A stretch of DNA of 64,000 nucleotides. Source: a virus. The first letter of the stretch is position 1. Each line of letters opens with the position of its first letter. The notes beneath the pieces are model-generated. The model saw nothing but the letters and a program-made list of their open reading frames with translations, did no database searches and was not told the origin of the DNA. This document shows positions 1 to 8,755 of the stretch, one piece after another. The stretch is from the IMG/VR virus record IMGVR_UViG_3300031612_000010, positions 1-64,000 of that record, one strand, 5' to 3'. The translations under genes were made by a program, and so were the position numbers.

Positions 1-2
1 AT

Positions 3-182
3 GGGCACGATCTATCTGTAGAAATTAAGGAATCAAGTGATCCAATGAATGCGTTACGCAATCCAGAAATGTTTATTGACGAACTACCAGTGTATGCTCG
101 TTATCGTACGATCTTCCCAAAGGAAGCAAAGCAAGTTAAACAGTTACTTAAATATACTGCGAGTTATTATGAGATACACTAA
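3..182 (+). CDS. C-terminal fragment of an unknown protein (cut by window edge)
   Basis: An open frame runs in from the left edge without a stop and ends at TAA 180-182, giving 59 residues that start GHDLSVEIKESSDP and end LLKYTASYYEIH. The start lies outside the window. Its 3' end overlaps the next gene by 14 nt, the usual packing in this genome, which supports it being real. Codon use looks like that of neighbouring genes. I do not recognise the family; the visible tail is charged, probably helical, with no membrane segment. Confidence 0.55.
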   Translation, partial: GHDLSVEIKESSDPMNALRNPEMFIDELPVYARYRTIFPKEAKQVKQLLKYTASYYEIH

Positions 183-462
183 GCCTAATGTCATCGTAAA
201 AATAGATAAACGATTCAAATTATCCAAATATGGATATATATGCTATATTAGAATTAAAGATTACGTCACTGTGGAGATATTGAAGGAGCAATATAAATTA
301 CTATACATCATCACCAATGCTGAAATGAATACATTGTACGAAAAATCAGCATATGGATATCATATCACACAGCGTGACATGCTTTATGCATACGATGACT
401 ATGGATATTTCATCGTCTTCAAAAACGAAGAAGATGCATTTATGATGAAAATAGGATTGTAA
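169..462 (+). CDS. small protein, first copy of a tandem paralogous pair
   Basis: A 97-residue protein starting MRYTKPNVIVKIDKRFKLSK. The frame is open further upstream to an ATG at 49, but that stretch is covered by the preceding gene in another frame, and the second copy of the pair begins with the same MRYTKP residues, so I place the start at 169. It shares with its neighbour the N-terminal KIDKRFKLSKYGY block, a central AEM(N/D)xLY block, a DMLYAxD block and the C-terminal FKNxEDAFM(M/I) block. It is rich in Tyr and Lys, with no signal peptide or membrane segment. Function unknown; the downstream copy follows after one base. Confidence 0.75.
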   Translation: MRYTKPNVIVKIDKRFKLSKYGYICYIRIKDYVTVEILKEQYKLLYIITNAEMNTLYEKSAYGYHITQRDMLYAYDDYGYFIVFKNEEDAFMMKIGL

Positions 463-463
463 T

Positions 464-784
464 ATGAGATACACTAAGCCACATGTAGTTACAAAAATAG
501 ACAAGCGATTCAAATTATCAAAATACGGATATACCTATTTTATTAGAATCAACGATGTTGACGAAATTGAACAACTAAGATGGAAACATGGATTAAGATA
601 TATCATAATAGATAGATATATTGGCGGAACTATGACAGGTGCCGAAATGGATGTATTATACGGAGAAAATTCGGACAATAAGATAATCGTCAATGATGAT
701 ATGCTGTACGCCCACGATGGGCATGGTTACATGGTCCTCTTCAAAAACAAAGAAGATGCATTTATGATACGAATGGGGCTTTAA
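464..784 (+). CDS. small protein, second copy of a tandem paralogous pair
   Basis: A 106-residue paralogue of the preceding gene, starting MRYTKPHVVTKIDKRFKLSK. The two align over their full length; this copy carries a roughly nine-residue insertion before the AEMDVLY block. The start codon is one base past the stop of copy one, so the two are probably translated together. It is the last plus-strand gene before the convergent capsid gene, and a bidirectional terminator follows within 15 bases. No known domain is recognised. The pair looks like a recent tandem duplication followed by divergence. Confidence 0.8.
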   Translation: MRYTKPHVVTKIDKRFKLSKYGYTYFIRINDVDEIEQLRWKHGLRYIIIDRYIGGTMTGAEMDVLYGENSDNKIIVNDDMLYAHDGHGYMVLFKNKEDAFMIRMGL

Positions 785-796
785 TAATCGCCCACA

Positions 797-822
797 AAAA
801 AACAGCCCTAAGGCTGTTTTTT
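797..822. terminator. bidirectional rho-independent terminator
   Basis: An 11-bp stem AAAAAACAGCC / GGCTGTTTTTT with a CTAA loop lies between the convergent small-paralogue gene and gp23. The A-run on one side and the T-run on the other make it a terminator for both strands. Confidence 0.85.
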
Positions 823-844
823 ATTTCTAATTTAAAATTAGGTT

Positions 845-2008
845 TTACTGGAAAGACAATGCGCCAGAGTTAACGCCGATCTTAGCCAAGTAGTCTGCTG
901 CATTACCAAGAGATGAAGCCTGGTTATTCAACTCAACATAACCGTAACGAGTCATGAATGACACAGTAGGTTCGAATGTTGATGGATCTAGTACAGTACC
1001 AGAAGACATTAGTGGAATATATGGGCAGTAGAATGCTGCTGCGTCCATTTCGCCGTCACCCTTATATCCTACTAGGATTGGAGTAGCGTCAGAAGCGTAC
1101 TGATCAACAAATACTTTCATAGTGTTGTTCAACATACCAACAAACTTAGTGTTAGTAGGTGCTTCAAAAGGACCTTCAGTTGTGCGTGCAAACGCAGAAG
1201 TAGTAGCAGATTGTAGTACAGTCAACATAGTTGGTGAAACTACAACGTAGTTACCAGCGCCACGACGAGTACGTGCTGCGATCAAGTTTGCTGCGCGGTT
1301 AATCAAAACTGCTAATGCTGCGTGTTGATCACCTACGAATGTTGCTACGCCAGAAACGTTGCCTTGGTCATATGTGTCAGTTGCAGTACCAGCAAGAGCG
1401 CGTAAAGAAGTAAGAACTTCTTGGTCGATTTCTGCTGTGATTTCTTGTGCAAGTGCTTGCATGATTTCAGCTTCAACGTCAAGACCGTGCATTGAGTTAG
1501 CATCTTGTGCTGCTTCAAAAGTCCAACGTGCTGACAACTTACGTGTCTTCGCTTCAACAGTCTGCTTCAATACTTGGATTGAAAGCTTACGACCTGCTGT
1601 TGCTTCAAGAGCAGAAGTTGCTGATGGTCCGCCAGTAGTAGCATCACCAGAATAGCCTTTAGCGATAGCGAATGGAGACAATGCTTCGTCGCCTGCTGAT
1701 ACGCCTGCTGCGCCTTCAGAATAACGCACACGCAATGTGTGAATTTGTCCAACAGGACCAGTCATTGGCTGAACACCAACTAATTCGTTAGCGATTACGG
1801 TAGGCATTACACGACGAATAACAGGTAAAATTACCTTATTCATAGTAGCGATGTTGCCTGCCATTGTAGAACCAGTTGCTGCTGATTCTGTTAAATAGTT
1901 CTTAGTGTTTTCAAGCACAGATTCCATTACAGATTTCTTGTTGCCTGTTAAACCGTCAGTTAGAGCGTCTTTAGTTACGTTCCAGTTTTCAAATAAATTT
2001 TGTGACAT
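845..2008 (-). CDS. 23: major capsid protein, T4 gp23 family
   Basis: Builds the hexamers of the prohead shell. The 387-residue product has the gp23 landmark MTGPVGQIHTLRVRYSEG (about residues 81-98) and the N-terminal block around NKVILPVIRRVMPTVIANE. It is shorter than T4 gp23 (about 520 residues), as in many distant T4 relatives. A gp21-type cleavage site, LTE before SAATGS, falls after residue 41 and would remove a short N-terminal propeptide. An AAGGAGT ribosome site lies at 2018-2024, after the gp22 stop at 2026. It closes the minus-strand head cluster gp20-gp21-gp22-gp23. No gp24 vertex paralogue is visible in the window. Confidence 0.96.
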   Translation of the reverse strand: MSQNLFENWNVTKDALTDGLTGNKKSVMESVLENTKNYLTESAATGSTMAGNIATMNKVILPVIRRVMPTVIANELVGVQPMTGPVGQIHTLRVRYSEGAAGVSAGDEALSPFAIAKGYSGDATTGGPSATSALEATAGRKLSIQVLKQTVEAKTRKLSARWTFEAAQDANSMHGLDVEAEIMQALAQEITAEIDQEVLTSLRALAGTATDTYDQGNVSGVATFVGDQHAALAVLINRAANLIAARTRRGAGNYVVVSPTMLTVLQSATTSAFARTTEGPFEAPTNTKFVGMLNNTMKVFVDQYASDATPILVGYKGDGEMDAAAFYCPYIPLMSSGTVLDPSTFEPTVSFMTRYGYVELNNQASSLGNAADYLAKIGVNSGALSFQ

Positions 2009-2025
2009 TTTAGGTATACTCCTTT

Positions 2026-3132
2026 TTAGCTTATACCAGCTAATTTTTTAAGGTTAATGATATCTGCATTACTTTCAGTACTTTGATCGTGTGTGCTAGT
2101 TTTATCACCTGTGACCTCGCTAGTGCGAGACTCATTAAGTTTTTGCGTAGTGCGTTTAGTCGTTGAAACAGTTTCATTCAAAACCGTACCAATGTACTTG
2201 TCATATGCTACAGTAAGTTTGCTAGTAGCAACACTTTCAAGTAGATTCGACATTAACTCACGCTTGTCCTTCGACAAGGGCTTTAATAAATCAGCCATTA
2301 CAGAATTACGTTCAGCGCGTTCATTAACTCGCTTTAGTTTTTTGTTGGTTGATTCAATTAATGTTTCTTTTTCAGAAATAGTAGATGCTGATTCTGCCAA
2401 AGCAGTTTTCATATCTAATAATTCAAGGCTCAATTTTGAAACCTGTGTGCCTTCTGCTAAATGTGAACTCATAAATTCAGTTGCAAAAGTTTCAAAAATC
2501 TTGCGTCCAAACATGTTTTCTTTAGCTAACATGATATCTTCTTTAAGAGTGCTTAACTCGCCAGTCACTGTTGATTCAACAATGCTCGCTAATTTTGCGC
2601 TTGCTTTAGAGATGAATTCACGCTTCGTCTCGGCAATCATTTTCTTGCCTTCTTTTACCAATTTAACTTTCTCTGTTAACAGGTCTTGTTTGTCTTGGTG
2701 GAAATCGTTAAGTTCAGTAGTTAGTTGCTCCATTACAAAGTCTTCTAACTTTTCAAAGTTTCCTTCTTGAAGTTTACGATCATCGCGCAATTCTGTAATT
2801 TCTTTCTTTAAAGTTTCCATTACAAAAGTGTCCAGCATCTTAGCATGTTCTGCAACTTGGCTTGCATAAGCCACCTTTGCTTCTACTGCTGCTTTTTTGT
2901 CTGCTGCGAATTCGCGCAATTCCGTTGTAATTGTATCTGACATCATTGCGTCTAGTGCTTCCACCATTTGCTGCTTGTCAGTTTCATAACGTGTTGCGAA
3001 CTCTTCACGAAGTTCATTAGTCAATTCTTCACGTGCTTCAGTTAACTTGGTTTCCCAAGCTTCTGTTAGTGTAGAACGAACTTCTTCTGAAAGAACTTCT
3101 GAACTTAGGAGTTGTTCAATTGCATTTGCCAT
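2026..3132 (-). CDS. 22: prohead core scaffolding protein, T4 gp22 family
   Basis: The internal scaffold on which the capsid shell assembles before being degraded by the gp21 protease. The 368-residue product is almost entirely charged helix with predicted coiled coil from about residue 10 to 300 (repeated runs such as EELTNELREEF and KKAAVEAKVAYA), and it has no membrane segment. The C-terminus is Ser/Thr-rich and ends DIINLKKLAGIS, a hydrophobic tail reminiscent of gp22 ends. Position between gp21 and gp23 matches T4 order. It overlaps gp21 by one base, and AGGAGAAAAT precedes the ATG. Confidence 0.92.
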   Translation of the reverse strand: MANAIEQLLSSEVLSEEVRSTLTEAWETKLTEAREELTNELREEFATRYETDKQQMVEALDAMMSDTITTELREFAADKKAAVEAKVAYASQVAEHAKMLDTFVMETLKKEITELRDDRKLQEGNFEKLEDFVMEQLTTELNDFHQDKQDLLTEKVKLVKEGKKMIAETKREFISKASAKLASIVESTVTGELSTLKEDIMLAKENMFGRKIFETFATEFMSSHLAEGTQVSKLSLELLDMKTALAESASTISEKETLIESTNKKLKRVNERAERNSVMADLLKPLSKDKRELMSNLLESVATSKLTVAYDKYIGTVLNETVSTTKRTTQKLNESRTSEVTGDKTSTHDQSTESNADIINLKKLAGIS

Positions 3133-3773
3133 TATTTTCTCCTAAAATCTAGGTTATTGATCATTTTAAGTACCTCTTCCTGGAGATACTTTTCGGCTTT
3201 TGTATCGTGATTTATAGCTTTCGCAACATCCATAATAATGTCGCTACGTCTGCCATTCATGATAGCCTCGTAGAGTGGATCTGGATATGCATCTGGAGCA
3301 CTTGGATTCGCAACGATATCTACCGTTACAATTTCAAATTCCGACACATTACCATTGTCACCTACGTTACCACTACCGCGACTCGATACGCCTAATTTTA
3401 CACCATTGTCCAACAAAGTTTTACATATGTTGCCCATTGGCGTTGGTAATAATTTTAGCTTGCCATAACCATCATTCCCGTTCATCCACATTTTTTCAAT
3501 GATGTGTGATACTCGGTCCAAATTCACTTGTAGATCATCTGGATGGTCTGCTTCGCCCAACACTGAATATCCACCTTGAATCTTTTCTTGAACAGAATTA
3601 ACTGCTCGTCTGATTTCAGAGGCTGGATATACGCGTTGATTTTGGTTGCGTGCATCACCTTGAACAAAAATACCTTCCATATACAAATCCTTACCACCTT
3701 TGCCGTTATCCACAGCTTCAGTAACAATGTTTGCTTGATCGAAAGTTAAATGTTCATTCAGTGTATTGCGCAT
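3132..3773 (-). CDS. 21: prohead maturation protease, T4 gp21 family
   Basis: Serine protease of the gp21/herpesvirus assemblin fold, which cleaves scaffold, core and gp23 propeptide during head maturation. The 213-residue product shows the family signatures: GEADHP with the candidate catalytic His at residue 77, GVSSRGSG with candidate nucleophile Ser at 130-131, and VDIVANPSAPDA near 151-162. Length matches T4 gp21. It lies two bases after the acidic core gene and is coupled to gp22 by a one-base overlap. The C-terminal part after about residue 165 may be the inhibitory peptide that is removed on activation (known for T4). Confidence 0.95.
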   Translation of the reverse strand: MRNTLNEHLTFDQANIVTEAVDNGKGGKDLYMEGIFVQGDARNQNQRVYPASEIRRAVNSVQEKIQGGYSVLGEADHPDDLQVNLDRVSHIIEKMWMNGNDGYGKLKLLPTPMGNICKTLLDNGVKLGVSSRGSGNVGDNGNVSEFEIVTVDIVANPSAPDAYPDPLYEAIMNGRRSDIIMDVAKAINHDTKAEKYLQEEVLKMINNLDFRRK

Positions 3774-3775
3774 TT

Positions 3776-4627
3776 TTATTGTTTCATACCGCGCTTCTCA
3801 GCACCATGACCGCGAGTTTCTGGCTTCAATGAAGCGCCTTCGCCAGGATGTGTTACACCCATGTCTTTTGCTGATTCGTCTGATAAGCCTTTCTTAGAGC
3901 CTTCAGATCCTTTTGCGCCAGTTGGAATTACTTTTCCACCCATGTCATTTTTGCCTGCAACTGGTGATGCTTTACCGTCATCTCCTGCTGGCATTTCTGA
4001 AGGATGCATTCCATCTTTACCAATCTTTGTAAGATCAGCGGCTTCTTCTAATTCTTCTGCTTCATCAGATTCGAATGCTAACTGCTCTTCGAACTCTTCT
4101 TCTGCTTCTGGCTCAATGTCAGATGCGAAATCATCGGCTGGAAGTTCGTCAGATAAACCTGCTTCTTCTTCATCACCTAGATCATCGCCCATCAACTGTG
4201 CGAATTCTGCTTTTAAATCAGCAAGTGCATCTTCAACGCTTAACATTGCGTCTTCAATTCCTGCTTCTGATTCTGGCTCCATGTCGCCTTCAGCGTCCAT
4301 GTCCATATCCATTTCATCGTCAGATGCTAGTTCGAATTCTGCTTCACCTTCAGCATCAAATTCTTCTTCTTCACCTTCGTCTTCCATTGCATACTCTTCT
4401 TCTGCTGCAATTTCTTCTTCGAATGAATCAACATCTTCGTCGAAATAAGATTCTTCAATCTCTTCTTCTGAAATGTCATCTTCGACGATTTCATCTTGCT
4501 CCACAAGACCTGACCAGATCTCACGAGCTTTGTCTACAAAAGCTTCATGTAACAAATCAGATGCAACTTCACCTTCTCCGTTTACTAGGCTCTCAATGAT
4601 CTTTGAATAACGATCTTGTACGCTCAT
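3776..4627 (-). CDS. acidic prohead core protein (gp68 position)
   Basis: A 283-residue protein in the position that T4 gp68 holds between gp67 and gp21. Residues 1-45 (MSVQDRYSKIIESLVNGEGE...) look folded and helical. Residues 45 to about 195 are a near-continuous Glu/Asp run, and the C-terminal 80 residues are Gly/Lys/Ser/Pro-rich and end basic (RGHGAEKRGMKQ). Such acidic low-complexity cores are typical of internal scaffold proteins destroyed by gp21. It is about twice the length of T4 gp68, so the family link rests on position and composition, not on recognisable motifs. CGGAGAA precedes the ATG and a late-promoter motif lies about 40 bases upstream. Confidence 0.7.
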   Translation of the reverse strand: MSVQDRYSKIIESLVNGEGEVASDLLHEAFVDKAREIWSGLVEQDEIVEDDISEEEIEESYFDEDVDSFEEEIAAEEEYAMEDEGEEEEFDAEGEAEFELASDDEMDMDMDAEGDMEPESEAGIEDAMLSVEDALADLKAEFAQLMGDDLGDEEEAGLSDELPADDFASDIEPEAEEEFEEQLAFESDEAEELEEAADLTKIGKDGMHPSEMPAGDDGKASPVAGKNDMGGKVIPTGAKGSEGSKKGLSDESAKDMGVTHPGEGASLKPETRGHGAEKRGMKQ

Positions 4628-4666
4628 TTTATATTCTCCGTTTAATAAAATTTTATTTTATAAATC

Positions 4667-4674
4667 TATTTATT
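4667..4674 (-). promoter_or_regulatory. late promoter motif AATAAATA
   Basis: AATAAATA on the minus strand (7 of 8 with the T4 late consensus TATAAATA), predicting a start near 4661 and a 33-base leader with a CGGAGAA ribosome site before the acidic core gene. It would serve the core-gp21-gp22-gp23 block. Confidence 0.5.
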
Positions 4675-4805
4675 TAATCCCGTAGGCTACTAGGGAACTA
4701 ATTTATTACATTAGTATTTAATACTTTTTGCCTATAACTAGCCAATAACGCGTTTAAAATCGCGTTTTTATAAAAATAATACATTATAATACAATCTATT
4801 ACTTT

Positions 4806-4813
4806 TATTTATC
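4806..4813 (-). promoter_or_regulatory. late promoter motif GATAAATA
   Basis: GATAAATA on the minus strand just after the end of the 62-residue gene, a second candidate late start for the head block. The 195-base gap it lies in (4628-4822) also has an AACGCG/CGCGTT inverted repeat at 4747-4766 and no ORF. Confidence 0.35.
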
Positions 4814-4822
4814 AACTTTTAT

Positions 4823-5011
4823 TTACTCTGATGGCTTACCATACATTGCTGTATTAACAGACTGCTCATCTTCATATTCTGCTTTAGCCAATTCGCGCTT
4901 ATTACGAATCTTATTTAAATGCTTCAAAGTCAGACGTGGGCGACGAGTATCGTCAATATCCCACTTGTCTTCATCATTTCTTTCATCAATTGCTAATTCA
5001 TTAAATCTCAT
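4823..5011 (-). CDS. small conserved protein in gp67 position
   Basis: A 62-residue charged protein starting MRFNELAIDERND. The central TRRPRLTLKHLNKIRNKRE block is basic and resembles a short protein common next to gp20 in marine T4-like phages (recollection of the family, not a search). T4 has the core protein gp67 here, so a prohead core or portal-associated role is likely but unproven. It overlaps the gp20 stop by 11 nt, so it is translationally coupled to the portal gene. No membrane segment or known catalytic motif. Confidence 0.7.
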   Translation of the reverse strand: MRFNELAIDERNDEDKWDIDDTRRPRLTLKHLNKIRNKRELAKAEYEDEQSVNTAMYGKPSE

Positions 5012-6647
5012 TACCTATCTCCCCTTCGCCATCCATGTCTGGTGTTACTTCGTCGAAGTCACCATCGTCAAACTCTTCATCGTCTAATTCTGTTGCTTCA
5101 AATCCATCAACATCACCAGCACGCAATCCTATAGAACCTAAGTCACTACCTGGATCACTAGATTCACCACCTTCGTTATTTTCCTTGCGCCATAACATTT
5201 CATTTTCTGTAATCTCTGACTCACTAAGCCCAAGATATTTCTTCAGAAGGAACTGTCTGCTCAAATAATCAACACCCTCTAGATTGCCAAACACTGCTGC
5301 TCTTGCTGAATCTAATTCAATCTCTCTGTACTTACTGAAACTCTGTGGCTCTACGAATTTTAAATCAAACAAACTACTAGTAACATCAATTCCACGGAAC
5401 TTCAAAAACATTTTAAATTCATTATCTAATGCAGGACCTAGCAATAACTGAATACGTTCGCAATACTTACTAAAGCGATATTCTTGTATCAATGCAGTTC
5501 CTAAACGACCATCGTTATATGTCGCTGTTCCATCTTCAGAACCAGTTGGCATATACGAACTCGGTATACGTAAACCTCTCAATAACTTATTATTGAAGTA
5601 TTTTAGATCATCAATCTCGCCTAAATTATCACCGCCGGGCAGTACTTCTACCTTAGAACCACGCCCTTCTGCTGTTTGAGCAAAGAAATAATCTTCCATG
5701 ATTGATAATGGATTGTATGCAGCATCTACTACACTGCTACCACCACCAGTTTTATTAGGAATTCTAGTCTGATGAACTTCATTTTTAACGCGTTCAACGA
5801 ATCCCATAGCCTTATGTGCTGGCATATTACCAACATCGATATAGAATACTCGACGTTCTGGTGCACGTTGCACACGGTAAATGATGATTGAATCTTCTAG
5901 TAATTCTTTTTGCTTATATACTTTAAATACTGATTCAAGTATACTTTGACCAAAGGGCCAACTAGCAGTCATACCGTCAGTCATTGAAATATGAACAACA
6001 TGTGAACTGTCAACCGCATATTCTTCATTAGAATTTCCTGACATTTGATTGCTAGATAATCCAGAGTTACTAGTCGTATTAGTAAATCCTGGAGAACTAT
6101 GCATGTCCATATTTTGAGTATTTCTTGTATCAGTTAATACCATATCATGCAAATTTAAGTTGATATTGCGCATGATGTATTGATCAATTTCTTTACCATT
6201 TGATTCATTTACAACAGCCTTAGTAACATCTTCTGGTGAAACCCAAAATAGTTTAAACGTCTCAGGATCTCTTACAAAGAAATGATCTCCATATTTAATC
6301 GCTGCGCGTATAATATTGAATGCTCTACGCTCAAAATCATTTATGTTACACCATTGCTTTAATGCAGTGGATAACGCAGAAACTTCTGCATCAGTTGCTT
6401 CTGATTTATAAAATATTTCAAACGGCAATTTAGTTTCAGGACTTGTCTGTGTACTAAATTCTGCAATAGTATCCAATGCACCGTTAATTTCAGAATCTTG
6501 ATCCATCTGATCATATTGCGTATAGCGTTCTGTACGATTCGGCATACCAGAATATACTTCTGGTAGCCAACTTTGCCATCTAGATTGCTTGGTCTGTTGA
6601 CCCGCTTGATTCATGTCGTGCTTCTGAAAATGCTTCTTCCAACTCAT
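5001..6647 (-). CDS. 20: portal vertex protein, T4 gp20 family
   Basis: Forms the dodecameric portal through which DNA enters and leaves the head and which starts prohead assembly. The 548-residue length is close to T4 gp20 (524). Recognisable blocks are the N-terminal SRWQSWLPEVYSGMPNRTERY, DSEINGALDTIAEFSTQ, the central RAPERRVFYIDVGNMP, and LRGLRIPSSYMPTGSED. The C-terminal 60 residues are strongly acidic. A Ser/Asn-rich insert near residues 180-210 (SSPGFTNTTSNSGLSSNQMS) looks like a surface loop. AAAGGTAAATTACT precedes the ATG, and a CATAAATA late motif lies 34 bases upstream. Confidence 0.95.
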   Translation of the reverse strand: MSWKKHFQKHDMNQAGQQTKQSRWQSWLPEVYSGMPNRTERYTQYDQMDQDSEINGALDTIAEFSTQTSPETKLPFEIFYKSEATDAEVSALSTALKQWCNINDFERRAFNIIRAAIKYGDHFFVRDPETFKLFWVSPEDVTKAVVNESNGKEIDQYIMRNINLNLHDMVLTDTRNTQNMDMHSSPGFTNTTSNSGLSSNQMSGNSNEEYAVDSSHVVHISMTDGMTASWPFGQSILESVFKVYKQKELLEDSIIIYRVQRAPERRVFYIDVGNMPAHKAMGFVERVKNEVHQTRIPNKTGGGSSVVDAAYNPLSIMEDYFFAQTAEGRGSKVEVLPGGDNLGEIDDLKYFNNKLLRGLRIPSSYMPTGSEDGTATYNDGRLGTALIQEYRFSKYCERIQLLLGPALDNEFKMFLKFRGIDVTSSLFDLKFVEPQSFSKYREIELDSARAAVFGNLEGVDYLSRQFLLKKYLGLSESEITENEMLWRKENNEGGESSDPGSDLGSIGLRAGDVDGFEATELDDEEFDDGDFDEVTPDMDGEGEIGNEI

Positions 6648-6680
6648 AGTAATTTACCTTTTAATTTCATTATGATAGTA

Positions 6681-6688
6681 TTTATGCT
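6681..6688 (-). promoter_or_regulatory. late promoter motif CATAAATA
   Basis: CATAAATA on the minus strand 34 bases before gp20, predicting a start near 6675 and a leader of about 28 bases that carries the AAAAGGTAAA ribosome site. It sits in the 47-base gap after the second tape-measure-like gene. Confidence 0.55.
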
Positions 6689-6694
6689 TTTAAA

Positions 6695-8755
6695 TTATGC
6701 CGTTTTATTAGTATTATCAACTGCTCGTTTATAGTCATTAGATCTCTGTATGCTCTTCATAGCGGATTTCATCTGGTTGAGAACCGCTACAGTTTGCTGT
6801 TTTGTTTTTATAATCTCTTCTATATGCTGCGACATCTTATTATCCCCAATATTAACAGGATCTTGCATCATTTTTGTTTTATTCGTATCTGTCATTCTGC
6901 CATTCTCATTTGGTGTATCCAATCTTGTACTTTTACTTGTACCTGTACCTGTATTATTGGCAGTGGGTTCTGGCATATTTCCTTCTGTCATTGGTGTTAT
7001 TGAGTGCTTTTTTCTAAACGCCTTCAACTCATCTGTGTTGCCTGATTGCTCTAGTCTAGACTCCATAAGTCTAATCTGGTAATCTTTAAATGTTTCATCG
7101 TCTTTCTTGTAAAGCAAGTTAGTCTCTGGTTCATTTGATCTGTTTAATAAGTTTTTCATAGACTCTGTTCCAGATTTCAATCCATTTGCAAGTTTTTCTG
7201 CCATATTAGATGCTTCATCTAAGTTATAAACAAACGCATCTTGAATTATCATGAATGTTTTTTTCATATTGTTCATCGCGACTGTCATTGCACCAGATGT
7301 GACTGATTTCTCTTCTATTTCTTTAAGATATGTGGCGTACTCACTTTTGCTCATACCAATCAATTTTTTCATTTGTTTGTCTACCATAACACCACCAGCT
7401 TTCAACTGTTGAATGATATGCTGAACCGAACCAACTACTACATTACTTGACCCTACTTCTGCATCACGCATCTTTGCCATCTCTTTAACGAGCATCTTAT
7501 TTGCGCCATCTATATCGCCAGACCTAAACACCTCATTGACTCTATCAGTGAATCCATTATTTGCAGCATCGAGTGCTGTAGCCAAATCTGGTCCCAATGC
7601 AACTGCCATATCAAAATCTGCTGGGGTGTCTGCCACTCTAAAGATATAATCATTAAATCTATCAGATATATCTTTTCCGACAGGACCCATAGAACTTTCA
7701 AGTAGTGCAAATTGTGATATGAACGATCGTGCTACTTCTGCGTGTCCGCCTCCCGCTTTATCCATTGTTGCCAATGCTGCTGCAACTTGTGGTTGCGATA
7801 ATGAGGCTAAGCGTTTCTGTAATATTTCTGATCTATTCTCACCTGTCAAACTTGCTAATGCGGTTGTTTCAATCATCAAATTATGAAATCCTAATTCAAC
7901 ACTATCTTGAGTGCTTAATAATGCCATATCTTTAGATAATGTCATACGCTGTATGTTTACATAATCAGCTAAAACTTCTGCCATTTCTGCCGATCTTAAA
8001 CCGTAGTCACCAAATTTATCACCTGTCTCATTGACCGACTTGAACATTGATGTAAATGCAGTCGTACCACTTGATACCCCATTGCCCAATGACTGAAATG
8101 CAACGCCATTTTGACTAACTAGTTTGGTTAATTCAGTATATGTTAGACCTGATGCTATCGCTGATTGCTTCAATGTTTCATATGGAGATGTATCGCCAAA
8201 CATGATTGCACCAGAATTTATCATAGTCTCTTGTGCTTTTGCAAATTGTTCTATTTGTCCGACTTGAAAGCCTGCCCATGCTAATGCTGTACCGGCAAGT
8301 GCACCAACTCCAATGCCTGCGGTTTTTAATAACTTCCCTGCCTTAGAGTTTGCATCAATGTCCTTTGTCATTCCCTTTGCACTACCAGAAATAGCCCCAA
8401 CCATATCGCCAAGCATATCTACCATTGAAGTAAGTGGTGCATCAGTATTACTAAATTTGTCAACCGCATTTTTAGTTGATTTTGCTGCACCAACTAGTTT
8501 TTTGTCTAGAGATTCTTTCTTTGCTATCGATACTTCTTCATTACTTGAAGCATATTCCTTTGCAATTCCTTGAATATCATCGGATAACTGTGCTGTATTT
8601 ACCGTACCTGTCTTTATATGCTTTGCTATTACACTTGACATAAGATTAGATGTACCAGTTAATTCTGCTATTTTACTGAGTGTTTCTTCACTAGCCCATT
8701 TAGGTATTTGTATTGATATTCCTTCAACTTCGATAGTGTGTGTTTTATCCGCCAT
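6695..8755 (-). CDS. tape-measure-like tail protein, copy 2
   Basis: A 686-residue protein paralogous to the gene before it and of exactly the same length. Near the N-terminus both carry WASE(E/D)TL(S/G)KIA. A Gly/Ala-rich hydrophobic stretch (about residues 140-165) is followed by the GLTYTELTKLVSQNGVAFQSLGNG-type block (about 205-225), a pattern seen in phage tape-measure proteins. The C-terminal third is hydrophilic, with a Thr/Asn/Pro-rich linker and a coiled tail. Tape measures fix tail length and help DNA ejection, so the two copies may share or split this role. The start overlaps copy 1 by 11 nt. A different tail-interior or internal virion protein is possible. Confidence 0.6.
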   Translation of the reverse strand: MADKTHTIEVEGISIQIPKWASEETLSKIAELTGTSNLMSSVIAKHIKTGTVNTAQLSDDIQGIAKEYASSNEEVSIAKKESLDKKLVGAAKSTKNAVDKFSNTDAPLTSMVDMLGDMVGAISGSAKGMTKDIDANSKAGKLLKTAGIGVGALAGTALAWAGFQVGQIEQFAKAQETMINSGAIMFGDTSPYETLKQSAIASGLTYTELTKLVSQNGVAFQSLGNGVSSGTTAFTSMFKSVNETGDKFGDYGLRSAEMAEVLADYVNIQRMTLSKDMALLSTQDSVELGFHNLMIETTALASLTGENRSEILQKRLASLSQPQVAAALATMDKAGGGHAEVARSFISQFALLESSMGPVGKDISDRFNDYIFRVADTPADFDMAVALGPDLATALDAANNGFTDRVNEVFRSGDIDGANKMLVKEMAKMRDAEVGSSNVVVGSVQHIIQQLKAGGVMVDKQMKKLIGMSKSEYATYLKEIEEKSVTSGAMTVAMNNMKKTFMIIQDAFVYNLDEASNMAEKLANGLKSGTESMKNLLNRSNEPETNLLYKKDDETFKDYQIRLMESRLEQSGNTDELKAFRKKHSITPMTEGNMPEPTANNTGTGTSKSTRLDTPNENGRMTDTNKTKMMQDPVNIGDNKMSQHIEEIIKTKQQTVAVLNQMKSAMKSIQRSNDYKRAVDNTNKTA

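Noticed and set aside
49-168. N-terminal extension of the first small paralogue to the ATG at 49
   Set aside because: It overlaps the preceding gene in another frame, and the second copy starts at the equivalent of 169.
2093-2770. 225-codon ORF antisense to the scaffold gene
   Set aside because: Mirror of the gp22 coding region with no start signal; gp22 is certain from content and synteny.
3861-4448. 195-codon Ser/Ala-rich ORF antisense to the acidic core gene
   Set aside because: Composition is the complement of the Glu/Asp-rich codons opposite, a typical shadow.
4747-4766. AACGCG/CGCGTT inverted repeat as terminator of the portal transcript
   Set aside because: The T-run follows on the plus strand, while all genes here are on the minus strand, so it does not terminate them.
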